A stretch of 64,000 bases of DNA from the NCBI GenBank assembly GCA_022822005.1, contig JAJECO010000054.1, positions 1 through 64,000 of the forward strand, read 5' to 3'. Below the pieces are notes generated by a model. It did no database searches. It was not told the origin of the DNA and saw only the letters and a program-made list of their open reading frames with translations. The stretch comes from Candidatus Poribacteria bacterium. GTDB lineage: Bacteria > Poribacteria > WGA-4E > PCPOR2b. The position numbers and the translations under genes were made by a program. Positions 1-9,063 of this stretch are shown in pieces (the stretch's first letter is position 1; every line of letters starts with the position of its first letter).

Positions 1-102
1 TTCTACCTTGTTTTCAACCAGATTTATGATAGTGGTGGTGCAAACACAGCACTTGAGGAATCGACAGTTGTTGCAAAAATGACCTACTGGTGGAACCCGT
101 AA
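1..102 (+). CDS. DUF5916 family protein, C-terminal fragment (cut by window edge)
   Basis: The first 33 codons are open from base 1 and end at a TAA at 100-102. The encoded tail (FYLVFNQIYD, then EEST, then TYWWNP at the end) matches almost residue for residue the C-termini of the two complete DUF5916 proteins at 228 and 6660, so this is a third paralogue in tandem. An aromatic-rich C-terminus is typical of outer-membrane beta-barrels. The rest of the gene lies upstream of the window. Confidence 0.85.
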   Translation, partial: FYLVFNQIYDSGGANTALEESTVVAKMTYWWNP

Positions 103-227
103 ATGTGAAGCGCATGATCAATGCGCTACCTTCCGAGCAAACGACTTGAAACGACTGATATACTCGCATGAACACAGATCCCTGACTTTAGAATCCATTC
201 TGGAGCCATTTTGAAAGGAGACCGTTT

Positions 228-2480
228 GTGATTTATCACCTCAATTTTTGGTGTCAATTTTCAAGTGATAGCATTCTACGATACGGAAGATGTTTTCTTC
301 TGTTGGCTATCTGCTATCTGCTATGTCCACTCGCGGCGAATGCTGATCTTGGTCCCGTAGAGTACAAGATTGAAGCATACCGAACGTTTCAGAGCATTGA
401 GGTCGATGGTGATTTCAATGAATCTGATTGGCAGCAGGCGAGTCCAATTAATCAGTTTTTCCAAATTGAGCCTGATGAAGGTGAATCAATAAGCGAACCA
501 ACGGAAGTTCGCATCCTGTACGATGACAAAAACATCTACTTTGGTTTTACCTGCTTTGAATCAGAGATGTCCAAGTTGGTTGCTAACGATATGCGCCATG
601 ACGCACAGGATCTGCATGAAAACGACAACGTCTTTCTGATTCTGGATACTTATAACGACAAGCGGAATGGATTCGCCTTCCGTATCAACCCTTTGGGAGC
701 GTATCAGGACAGAGCCTTAACGAACGGTGGGGATAGCTTGAATCGGAGTTGGGATGTAGTTGTTGAATGTCAAGCTAAGGTGAATTCAGATCACTGGACA
801 GCTGAATTCGGTATTCCGTTCAGCCAACTCCGCTTCGACAAAAACGATCAGATGACTTGGGGTATGAATGTGGGACGGGGAGTCCGCAAGAACAATGAGG
901 AGGCGATATGGGTGCCAGTGCCCCGGCAGTATGGGGGGATGGCGAAATACCGTCTCGGTAATCTCGGCAGCCTTACCGGTTTAGAGGGGATTGCCCCATC
1001 TCGGCGCTTGGAACTGCTGCCTTATGTTTTGCCGGGGATGAGCCGAACGGAAGGAGATACCGCTGATACGGATGGGGTGTTCGATATCGGTTTGGATCTC
1101 AAGTACGGTATTAATTCAAACCTTACTGCTGACCTAACCTTTAATACCGACTTTGCACAGGTTGAAGCTGACGAAGAGCAGGTCAACCTCAGTCGTTTTA
1201 GCCTATTTTTTCCTGAGAAACGTCCCTTTTTCTTAGAAGGAGCCGGATTGTTTGATTTCGGCATTGGTCGCTCCAGCTTCCGCCGTCCGCCGCCGCTGCT
1301 TCTGTTTTATAGTCGTCGTATCGGTCTTGAAGAAGGACGCTCCATCCCGATTATCACAGGTGGGAAAATCACCGGCAAAATGGGTCCCTATGGTGTCGGC
1401 ATGCTGAATGTGTTCACGAATGAATTTCACGATGATGCGGATCCGGACGACATTATTGATGTGCCCCGCACCAATTACTCCGTACTAAGGTTGACACGGG
1501 ACCTTTTCAGCGGTTCACGTATCGGGTTAATTGGTATAAATAAACAGGATGGAGATGCCTATAATCGTGCTGGTGGACTCGATTTTTCATACCGTCCGGT
1601 AGACAATTTTGATGTGCGTGGGTTGTGGGCGCGCACCGCTGATTCGGACGAGGAGGATGGAACCGATAATGCGTGGTATGTCGGCAGCACTTGGCGAAAC
1701 GATAAGTTTCGATTGGGTGGGTCATATACCGACATTGGTGAGGATTTCAACCCCAAAGTGGGATACATCCGACGGAAGGGTGTGCGCCAAATCCGGAGCG
1801 ACGTGCGCTATACCCCTTGGCCCAGAAGATTTGGGATTCGGCGCATCTGGACAGGACCTGAATTCGACCTTGTTCTCAACCAGAACGGTGACTTAGAGAC
1901 CCGATCCATCCGGTTCAGTAACTGGTTTGAACTGGAAAAAGGTGGTCGTTTCCAAGTTGAGATTCGGCAGACTGCTGAACATCTCGACGAGGATTTTGAA
2001 ATCCGAGATGACGTCATCATACCCATTGATGAGTATAGTTTTACATCTGTAAGGGCAGGCGTTCAGACCGATGAAAGTAAAATACTTGCTATGGAGTTTG
2101 ATGTGGATTTTGGTGAATTCTACAACGGTGACAGGCGAGGGTTTGACATTGGAGGAACATTCAAACCGAGTGGACGTTTCGCCCTTGAATCTCAGTATCA
2201 ATTTAACCGAGTGTCTCTCCCCGGAGAGGACCCCTTCAATGTAAATGTGTTTGGAGGTCGCTTCGCCTATTCCTTCTCGACTCAACTCTTTGCGAAATTG
2301 TTTGCCCAATGGAACAGCAGCGACGAGGTGGTATCCACCAACTTCCTGCTCAACTATATCTATCGTCCGGGTAGCGACTTCTACCTTGTTTTCAACCAGA
2401 TTTATGACGGCAACGGTGGAGGAATCAGTCTTGAGGAATCCACACTTGTTGGAAAGCTAACGTATTGGTGGAATCCGTAA
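228..2480 (+). CDS. DUF5916 outer-membrane-type protein with N-terminal CBM9-like domain
   Basis: This 750-residue protein probably sits in the outer membrane. The start is a GTG at 228, preceded by an AAAGGAG ribosome site at 214-220. Residues about 20-40 are a hydrophobic signal peptide ending in ANA. Residues about 45-235 look like the CBM9-like (DOMON-type) fold found at the front of DUF5916 proteins, with the YDDKNIYFGFTCFE and WTAEFGIPFSQLRF blocks. The remainder has alternating beta-strand character and ends in TYWWNP. The LFFPEKRPFFLEGAGLFDFG block is the family's most conserved part and is present. The protein is closely similar to the one encoded at 6660. Its substrate is unknown; the family is often found near carbohydrate-use or TonB systems, but nothing here fixes a ligand. 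Confidence 0.85.
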   Translation: MIYHLNFWCQFSSDSILRYGRCFLLLAICYLLCPLAANADLGPVEYKIEAYRTFQSIEVDGDFNESDWQQASPINQFFQIEPDEGESISEPTEVRILYDDKNIYFGFTCFESEMSKLVANDMRHDAQDLHENDNVFLILDTYNDKRNGFAFRINPLGAYQDRALTNGGDSLNRSWDVVVECQAKVNSDHWTAEFGIPFSQLRFDKNDQMTWGMNVGRGVRKNNEEAIWVPVPRQYGGMAKYRLGNLGSLTGLEGIAPSRRLELLPYVLPGMSRTEGDTADTDGVFDIGLDLKYGINSNLTADLTFNTDFAQVEADEEQVNLSRFSLFFPEKRPFFLEGAGLFDFGIGRSSFRRPPPLLLFYSRRIGLEEGRSIPIITGGKITGKMGPYGVGMLNVFTNEFHDDADPDDIIDVPRTNYSVLRLTRDLFSGSRIGLIGINKQDGDAYNRAGGLDFSYRPVDNFDVRGLWARTADSDEEDGTDNAWYVGSTWRNDKFRLGGSYTDIGEDFNPKVGYIRRKGVRQIRSDVRYTPWPRRFGIRRIWTGPEFDLVLNQNGDLETRSIRFSNWFELEKGGRFQVEIRQTAEHLDEDFEIRDDVIIPIDEYSFTSVRAGVQTDESKILAMEFDVDFGEFYNGDRRGFDIGGTFKPSGRFALESQYQFNRVSLPGEDPFNVNVFGGRFAYSFSTQLFAKLFAQWNSSDEVVSTNFLLNYIYRPGSDFYLVFNQIYDGNGGGISLEESTLVGKLTYWWNP

Positions 2481-2499
2481 ATGTAGTTCATTGGTACAT

Positions 2500-2601
2500 T
2501 ATGGTGAATTCTAAAAATAAATAGACACTTTCGCCCCTAGTAGGTGCGGTTTCCTAACCGCACCGGTTTGGAATGTCTCATTAATTCTAAGATCCACTAT
2601 A
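2500..2601. mobile_element. MITE-like element, family A copy 1
   Basis: This 102-bp element begins TATGGTGAATTCTAA and ends TTAGAATTAATG-type sequence when read in reverse (its right end is GATCCACTATA), giving imperfect terminal inverted repeats of about 28 bp that start and end at TA. The centre holds a perfect hairpin: GGTGCGGTT at 2543-2551, a 4-base loop, and AACCGCACC at 2556-2564. It encodes nothing. The TA-bounded ends suggest a Tc1/mariner-type non-autonomous element. Other copies are at 21011, 41670, 41822 (partial), 43470 and 45603. Confidence 0.7.
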
Positions 2602-2637
2602 AGTATACTAACATATTTCGAGAAAGGAGCATTTCCC

Positions 2638-3573
2638 ATGAGCCAAGGGACTGTTTGGTTACTCTCAGAAGAGGGCATCTTAGACTTCAACGGCGAGCCG
2701 ATCAACGATGTTCCATTTCAGCCTGCATCGGTCATTGCAGGGGATGCGGGTCAAGATCGGTTATCCGTGATTGTCAACAATCAGGAGGTGTGGACGTATG
2801 CTTCGGGGACGTGGGATCAGCAGATATCAGCGAATGTCACCCTGAACTGCGTTTGTTGGACACCCGATAATCGGCTACTCGTGGGCACAGAGTGTGCTCG
2901 ACTCGCGTGGGGCGCTGATGGTGAACTGGATTTTATCGACAGTTTTGACGCAGTGCCAGGACGCAAACTTTGGAAGACACCGTGGGGAGGTCCTCCGGAT
3001 GTGCGCTCTTTGGCGGCCTCCGCGGATGGAACTATCTACGCGAACATTCATGTCGGTTGGATTGTCCGCTCTCGCGATGGCGGGGAGACGTGGGAAAACC
3101 TTCAGGAAGGATTGGAGATGGACGTGCATCAGGTCTCCACTCATCCGTCCGATCCAGAAATTGTCTTTGCTGCGACCGCAAGGGGGTTCTATCTCAGTCG
3201 AGATCGTGGCGATACGTTTACGCACCAGCGAAATGACATGCCTTACTATTATCAACGGGCGTGCACTTGCTTTCCTGGGAGTGACGTCTACTTAGTTTCT
3301 ACATCGCGGGGTCCCCACAGCAGGGTAGATGCCCAACTCTATAGAAGCGAGGACGCGGGTGAAAATTGGGCGTTAGTCAATGGCCTGCCGGAACAGATTG
3401 GTGAGAATATTGACACCTTTCAGATTATTACGGTTGGCGAAGCGAAGGCATTAGTGGTCGTGGACGACACCACCCTATACCAGACAGATGATTTAGGGCT
3501 AAACTGGCAGAAGGTCGCCGATTATCCGAGGTTGTTTGGCGGACTTGTGGTGCAAATGCCGCAAGCAGCGTAA
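2638..3573 (+). CDS. BNR/YCF48-type beta-propeller protein
   Basis: This 311-residue protein starts at an ATG with GAAAGGAGC just upstream. It carries repeated BNR-like blades: SRDGGETWENL, LSRDRGDTFTHQ, RSEDAGENWALV and QTDDLGLNWQKV are four Asp-box motifs (S-x-D-x-G-x-T/N-W) spaced as in sialidase, sortilin or YCF48 propellers. There is no signal peptide or membrane segment, so it is probably cytoplasmic, unlike most propellers in this window. Sialidase catalytic residues are not apparent, so enzymatic activity should not be assumed. It lies just after a MITE and 58 bp before the ABC transporter gene, so cotranscription is possible. Confidence 0.75.
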   Translation: MSQGTVWLLSEEGILDFNGEPINDVPFQPASVIAGDAGQDRLSVIVNNQEVWTYASGTWDQQISANVTLNCVCWTPDNRLLVGTECARLAWGADGELDFIDSFDAVPGRKLWKTPWGGPPDVRSLAASADGTIYANIHVGWIVRSRDGGETWENLQEGLEMDVHQVSTHPSDPEIVFAATARGFYLSRDRGDTFTHQRNDMPYYYQRACTCFPGSDVYLVSTSRGPHSRVDAQLYRSEDAGENWALVNGLPEQIGENIDTFQIITVGEAKALVVVDDTTLYQTDDLGLNWQKVADYPRLFGGLVVQMPQAA

Positions 3574-3631
3574 GATTCAGTTTTCTGCTATTTAGCAATC
3601 ACACATCCACCCGTAGGAGAAATTAGTACCA

Positions 3632-5941
3632 TTGGCACATCAAGAGATATTAGATACGTTGTCCCCCTCAATGGAAGCAGCTTTGCGGGAGGCAGACATT
3701 CCTTTAGACGAGGTACGGTTCGCGGCACAGAGCGATCTCAATCCAGACGGGCTGTTCGGTGAAAGTTGGTTTGTCCTGACCGATGTGGAGGTGCTGGCAC
3801 TTGATACAAAAGGCGCTGTCCTCCACCGTGTGCCGTACAGCGAAGTGGTAGAGGTGCGTTCAGAGGCGGTTGTTGACGGCGGGATTCTCGTTTTAGAGAT
3901 GATGGGCGATACCTTGGATCTCATCCGTTACTCAAACGGCCTGATGCCGAAGTTCGGGTATATAGCGAAATTTCTCAGCGAAGAGATTGAGCATCGTCAG
4001 GAGAAACGCGACGAAGCACCAATGTGGGAGTACGAAGAGGAGCAGAAGTTCTGCCAGACATGTGGCTTGCCACTGCCCGATGTGTTTTTGCCGTGTCCGG
4101 CGTGCACTAAGAAGCATCGGGTTATGTTGCGCATTCTCTCCTATCTCAAGCCACATAAGAAGCGGGCGGCTGTGGTCGTGTTGCTCATGCTTGTCTCAAC
4201 ACTGATTGCACTCATGCCTCCCTATTTTACAAAGATCCTCATTGATGATGTGTTGAAGTTAAACGAAGGCCTCGCAGCAACACAAGGTGCTGCAAAAACA
4301 GCGGTGGGTCAATTCTTTCGTTCGTTTGAGACAGCAGCACTTGCCTTGACGGTTGCCGTTGGTTGTCTTGTGGTAGCGCATATCCTCACCCATATCCTTG
4401 ACATTTTTCGTGGGCGTTTGGCCGCGTGGTTGACCTTCCGCATGATAGCGGACATCCGTGACCAGATTTATGAGCGATTGCACGGGCTTTCACTTCGGTT
4501 CTTCGATAAGCGCAAGACAGGGACTGTTATCTCCCATATCACAGAGGATAGTACGCGCCTACAGTGGTTTCTGTTAGATGGGCTCCAGTTCCTTATTATC
4601 GACCTATTGATGCTCTTTGGCATTGGTGCCTTCCTATTTTCGATGAACTGGAGATTGGCGTGCTTTATCCTAATTCCAATCCCATTGGTAGTTCTTGGCG
4701 CGAGGTGGTTCTGGAAGAAGGTTCGTGGGCTCTGGCATCGGGCGTGGCGGCGAAGATCGAAGATGTACGATATTGTGAACGATTCGGTCTCCGGTATCCG
4801 CGTTGTTCGGGCGTTTGGTCAGCAGAAGAGTGAGGTAGGACGATTTTCCGATACGAACGATGATGCCCGCAATTACGACACAGTTGCCGAAAAGGTTTGG
4901 GCAACCTATTATCCGTTGCTGCAGTTTGCTGTTCAGTTAGGAACCATTATCGTTTGGTATGCTGGAGGATTGCAGATTCTCACCGGTGGAATGACGTTCG
5001 GTACGTTGATGGCATTTCACTTTTATTTGGCGATGTTCTACGGACCGTTACGGCATCTGAGTCCAATGGTTAACTGGGCTTCGCGGGCGATGACAGCAGC
5101 CGAGCGGATCTTTGAGGTCATTGACTCCGAGCCAGAGCAGTTAGATAACAGTAGGCTCGTCTCAAAATCAAAACTCCAAGGAGAGGTCAAATTTCACAAT
5201 ATGACCTTCGGCTATGATTCACATAAGCCTGTCCTCCGAGATATCAACCTCCATGTCAAGCCGGGCGAGATGATCGGCTTAGTTGGGCATTCTGGAGCGG
5301 GAAAATCGACGCTGATTAACCTGATCTGCCGGTTTTACATACCGGACTCGGGGAGTATCACCATTGACGGCGTAGATATAACGGAGATTCGCCTTGAGGA
5401 CCTACGGCAGCAGATAGGTGTCGTGCTGCAGGAACCGTACTTATTCAATGGGACCATTGCAGAAAACATCGCCTACGCAAAGCCGGGAGCCGGGATGGAG
5501 GCGGTTATTGCTTCCGCGAAAGCTGCCAACGCCCATGAGTTCATCGTGAAGTTTCCCGATGGATATGACACAGAGGTTGGTGAACGGGGTGGTAGGTTGT
5601 CCGGTGGGGAACGGCAGCGCATATCAATTGCGCGGGCAATCCTGCATAACCCACGTATCCTAATTCTTGATGAAGCAACTTCGTCCGTTGACGTTCAGAC
5701 GGAACGCAAAATCCAGCAGGCGATTGACCGACTTGTCCAGAATCGAACCACTTTTGCCATTGCGCATCGGCTATCGACGCTGCGAAATGCAGATCGCCTC
5801 TTCGTCATAGACAAGGGGCGCGGTGTCGAGTGTGGGTCCCATGAAGAATTAATGGAGAAGAAAGGGATTTACTACAATCTCGTTGAGACACAACGACAAG
5901 CTTCCGAAATTCGCTCAGAAGCGCAGGCTGTTGAGAGCTAA
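3632..5941 (+). CDS. ABC transporter, fused permease and ATPase, with N-terminal zinc-ribbon extension
   Basis: This 769-residue exporter half-molecule probably starts at the TTG at 3632, with TAGGAGA upstream. The first 130 residues are a soluble extension. A zinc ribbon follows, with Cys141, Cys144, Cys155 and Cys158. Residues about 175-460 form a six-helix ABC exporter domain. The ATPase domain (about 510-750) is complete: Walker A GHSGAGKST near 552, signature LSGGERQR near 656, Walker B ILILDEATSS near 677, and H-loop AHR. The start of the DUF1854 gene lies two bases after the stop. ABC/DUF1854 pairs like this have been annotated as associated with cyanophycin metabolism; no cyanophycin gene is visible here, so the substrate remains open. 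Confidence 0.85.
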   Translation: MAHQEILDTLSPSMEAALREADIPLDEVRFAAQSDLNPDGLFGESWFVLTDVEVLALDTKGAVLHRVPYSEVVEVRSEAVVDGGILVLEMMGDTLDLIRYSNGLMPKFGYIAKFLSEEIEHRQEKRDEAPMWEYEEEQKFCQTCGLPLPDVFLPCPACTKKHRVMLRILSYLKPHKKRAAVVVLLMLVSTLIALMPPYFTKILIDDVLKLNEGLAATQGAAKTAVGQFFRSFETAALALTVAVGCLVVAHILTHILDIFRGRLAAWLTFRMIADIRDQIYERLHGLSLRFFDKRKTGTVISHITEDSTRLQWFLLDGLQFLIIDLLMLFGIGAFLFSMNWRLACFILIPIPLVVLGARWFWKKVRGLWHRAWRRRSKMYDIVNDSVSGIRVVRAFGQQKSEVGRFSDTNDDARNYDTVAEKVWATYYPLLQFAVQLGTIIVWYAGGLQILTGGMTFGTLMAFHFYLAMFYGPLRHLSPMVNWASRAMTAAERIFEVIDSEPEQLDNSRLVSKSKLQGEVKFHNMTFGYDSHKPVLRDINLHVKPGEMIGLVGHSGAGKSTLINLICRFYIPDSGSITIDGVDITEIRLEDLRQQIGVVLQEPYLFNGTIAENIAYAKPGAGMEAVIASAKAANAHEFIVKFPDGYDTEVGERGGRLSGGERQRISIARAILHNPRILILDEATSSVDVQTERKIQQAIDRLVQNRTTFAIAHRLSTLRNADRLFVIDKGRGVECGSHEELMEKKGIYYNLVETQRQASEIRSEAQAVES

Positions 5942-5943
5942 AC

Positions 5944-6519
5944 ATGAACACAGAAAAAGAAAATATATCCAAAGGTATCGCCGCTTTGGAATCGGGTCCG
6001 CCGCTTCCGGTTTCAGTTGATGACAATGACTTCACGCCGAGATATTTGACCCCAGAGAAGATACGCCTATTCCGGTCACCGATGGGTGCTCCCCGTTTGG
6101 AGATTCTGGAGGAGGTCTGCTACACTCGTGTGACAGTGCGCCGAATCCTTCCATTGAGCGATCCAAATCGCTACATCTCGCTTGGGGTTGGGGAGGAGCT
6201 CGAAATCGGTATCATTGAGGACCCAGCGCGGCTCGACTCCGAAAGCCTCAAGATTCTTCGTGAGGAGCTCGATAAACGGTATTTTACACCTATCATTCAG
6301 AAAGTTCTCCGCGTCAAGGAGCGGTTTGGTATCCACGACTGGGAGGTCAAAACGTCGCGTGGTCGGATCACTTTCTCTGTGCAGGGACTTCATCAGAACG
6401 TCAGACAGTTTCCACCTGCCCGGCTGCTTGTGACAGACGTTCGTGGGAATCGGTACGATATTCCCGACTACCACAGGCTCGATTCACACAGCTTTAATCA
6501 GATTCAGCGGCATCTGTAG
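5944..6519 (+). CDS. DUF1854 family protein
   Basis: This is a 191-residue soluble protein with the DUF1854 pattern: FTPRYLTPEKIRLFRSPMG near the start, LPLSDPNRYISL in the middle and a KTSRGRITFSVQG block near the end. The start ATG is two bases after the ABC transporter stop, so the pair is almost certainly one operon and may be translationally coupled. DUF1854 proteins elsewhere accompany this type of ABC transporter, including in cyanophycin gene neighbourhoods. The biochemical role is not established. No membrane segment or signal peptide is seen. Confidence 0.8.
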   Translation: MNTEKENISKGIAALESGPPLPVSVDDNDFTPRYLTPEKIRLFRSPMGAPRLEILEEVCYTRVTVRRILPLSDPNRYISLGVGEELEIGIIEDPARLDSESLKILREELDKRYFTPIIQKVLRVKERFGIHDWEVKTSRGRITFSVQGLHQNVRQFPPARLLVTDVRGNRYDIPDYHRLDSHSFNQIQRHL

Positions 6520-6659
6520 ATTGGCACGATTGCTATCGGCAAAAGTCCAAGTTTCCAACTGCCAAAAAGTTTTCAGCTGCTCGCCTACATTCGATGCAAT
6601 ACAAACGCTTACGCAAAACACCTTACCTGAAAGTTAGAACTCATCACGGGAGACGAACT

Positions 6660-8891
6660 ATGATCGGTCCCTTACCGTTGTGCAGAATTACTAAAAACAG
6701 AAAATTGTTTCTCTGTCTGGCAATCTGTTGTTTGTTATTTCCCTCAATCGTGGAGGCAGGCCCGGACTCTACAGATTACAAAGCCGAGGCATATCGAACT
6801 TTTCAAGCCATTGAGGTTGACGGCGATCTTACAGAACCGGATTGGCAAAACGCAAAGCGCCTCCGTCAGTTTGTCCAAATGGAACCGGACACCGGTCAGT
6901 CGATGACAGAGACAACGGAGGTCCGTATCCTTTATGATGAGAAAAATATCTATTTCGGTTTTACCTGCTTTGATTCGGATATTTCTAAGATTACTGCCAA
7001 GGAGATGCGCCGCGACGGCAATCTGTGGGATAACGACAACGTTTTTGTGCTTTTGGATACTTATGACGATCAGCGAAGCGGGTTCTTCTTCCGCGTCAAT
7101 CCGTTGGGAGCAATGGAAGATGTTGCTATCATGGATGCTGGAGACAGCCGGAACGAGAACTGGGATGCGGTTTGGGACTGTCGCACACAAACCAATGAGA
7201 AGTACTGGACAGCAGAGATTGGTATTCCCTTCAGCCAACTCCGTTTCAATCGAAGCGATACAATGACATGGGGACTCAATGTGGGGCGGAGTCTCATGCG
7301 AAACCAGGAGGAGGGGCTATGGGCACCAGTTTCCAGAGCGCACGGATGGCGAGCCAGATATCGCACCGCAAACATTGGTCGTTTGATAGGGTTGAAAGGA
7401 GTTGCCCCGTCCCGTAACTTGGAGCTACTGCCTTACGTTTTGCCAGGAGTGAGCCGAATTGAGGTAGATGATGATACGAGCGGAAAGTTTGAATTCGGGA
7501 TTGATGCTAAGTATGGGCTTACCTCGAATCTGACCGCCGATATGACCTTCAACACCGATTTTGCACAGGTCGAAGCCGATGAGGAGCAGGTCAATTTAAC
7601 CCGCTTCAGTCTATTTTTCCCGGAGAAACGTCCTTTCTTTTTAGAAGGTGCTGGGCTGTTTGACTTCGGTATCCCGCGCACCAGTTTCCGCCGACCACCT
7701 CCATTACTCCTCTTTTACAGTCGTCGTATCGGTCTTGCGGAAGGACATGCTGTCCCAATTATCACCGGCGGAAAGATTACCGGTAAAGTGGGACCATACG
7801 GTATTGGTCTATTGAATGTTTTTACGGATCAATTTCACACCGATGCTTCTGTTACCGATCCGGATGACATTGTTGATGAACCACGCACAAACTACTCAGT
7901 GTTACGTATGAGGCGGGATTTTTTTAGTGGTTCCACTGTTGGACTGATTGCGGTCAATAAACAGAATGCTGATGCCTATAACCGCGCGGGCGGATTTGAC
8001 ATTGCATACCGGCCCGCTGATAATATCAACCTGCGTGGTCTCTGGGCTCGCACGTTTGAGGATGGCGTACGAGATCAAAGGGATGCCATGTACTTTGGGG
8101 GCGATTGGCGGAATGAGAACGTGCGTCTTGTAGGTTCATACATAGATATCGGCGAGAACTTTCAGCCCGAAGTTGGATTTGTCCGGCGGCAAGATGTCCG
8201 GCGTCTCCGGGGCGAAGTGCGCCTTACACCGATGCTTAGTAAATTTGGGATTCGTCAAATCTGGGCGGGACCGGAATTTGACTTAGTCCTCAATCGGGAT
8301 AATGAACTGGCGACCCGAGAGTTTACATACGTGAACTGGTTTGAACTGGAGGGCGGCGGCTGGTTTGGTTTTCAGGCACAGCGAACCTTTGAACGGCTCG
8401 ATGAGGATTTTGAAATTCGGGATGACATCACGATTCCGATTGACGAGTATCAGTTTAATTCCTATCGGGCTTCGATTAACACCGATGATACAAAGACGTT
8501 TTCCCTCGAATTAGGTACTAATTTTGGCGGTTTCTTTGATGGACAAAGAGTCGGTTTTGATATCGGGCCCGACTTCAAACCGAATGGTCACTTCAGCTTT
8601 GAACCGCGTTTCCAATTTAATCGGGTCACCCTTCCAGCGGGTTCATTCAATGCGAGCATTTTTGGTGCGCGTATGAGCTATTCCTTTTCTACCAGATTCT
8701 TTACTAAGCTGTTTGCCCAATGGAACAGCGATAGCCATGTGATTTCCACCAATTTTCTGCTCAACTATATCTACCGCCCCGGCAGTGATTTCTACCTTGT
8801 CTTCAACCAAATCTATGATGCTGGTGGCTCAAGTACTAAGCTGGAGGAATCCACCATTGTTGGAAAAATGACGTATTGGTGGAATCCCTAA
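6660..8891 (+). CDS. DUF5916 outer-membrane-type protein with N-terminal CBM9-like domain
   Basis: The preferred start is the ATG at 6660, with GGGAGA at 6648-6653; a longer frame from 6594 would place 22 charged residues in front of the signal peptide. The 743-residue product has a signal peptide ending near VEA, a CBM9-like region and a beta-rich DUF5916 body, and ends in TYWWNP. It shares long identical blocks with the protein at 228 (SLFFPEKRPFFLEGAGLFDFG, LNYIYRPGSDFYLVFNQIYD). The BNR, ABC and DUF1854 genes lie between the two paralogues, so the duplication is not strictly adjacent. The function is probably outer-membrane, with an unknown ligand. Confidence 0.85.
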   Translation: MIGPLPLCRITKNRKLFLCLAICCLLFPSIVEAGPDSTDYKAEAYRTFQAIEVDGDLTEPDWQNAKRLRQFVQMEPDTGQSMTETTEVRILYDEKNIYFGFTCFDSDISKITAKEMRRDGNLWDNDNVFVLLDTYDDQRSGFFFRVNPLGAMEDVAIMDAGDSRNENWDAVWDCRTQTNEKYWTAEIGIPFSQLRFNRSDTMTWGLNVGRSLMRNQEEGLWAPVSRAHGWRARYRTANIGRLIGLKGVAPSRNLELLPYVLPGVSRIEVDDDTSGKFEFGIDAKYGLTSNLTADMTFNTDFAQVEADEEQVNLTRFSLFFPEKRPFFLEGAGLFDFGIPRTSFRRPPPLLLFYSRRIGLAEGHAVPIITGGKITGKVGPYGIGLLNVFTDQFHTDASVTDPDDIVDEPRTNYSVLRMRRDFFSGSTVGLIAVNKQNADAYNRAGGFDIAYRPADNINLRGLWARTFEDGVRDQRDAMYFGGDWRNENVRLVGSYIDIGENFQPEVGFVRRQDVRRLRGEVRLTPMLSKFGIRQIWAGPEFDLVLNRDNELATREFTYVNWFELEGGGWFGFQAQRTFERLDEDFEIRDDITIPIDEYQFNSYRASINTDDTKTFSLELGTNFGGFFDGQRVGFDIGPDFKPNGHFSFEPRFQFNRVTLPAGSFNASIFGARMSYSFSTRFFTKLFAQWNSDSHVISTNFLLNYIYRPGSDFYLVFNQIYDAGGSSTKLEESTIVGKMTYWWNP

Positions 8892-8987
8892 CATGAAGCT
8901 TGATATTTGGTAGATTCTCACGCTCAAATCGGCTACCCTCCTTTCAAACCCACAAATTCCTGATACCTCCCCAGCGTATTTTCGCAG

Positions 8988-9017
8988 TTGACAATTTGTG
9001 TTGGCATAAATTATGCT
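8988..9017 (+). promoter_or_regulatory. Candidate sigma-70-type promoter
   Basis: A perfect TTGACA (8988-8993) is followed after 18 bases by TATGCT (9012-9017). If it is used, transcription would begin near 9024, downstream of the ATG at 9013. This supports the ATG at 9064 as the true start of the next gene. The assignment rests on motif match only. Confidence 0.4.
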
Positions 9018-9063
9018 TGCATTAAAAGCTGTATTTGTACTCTTGACATTTCCGAGGGATACT

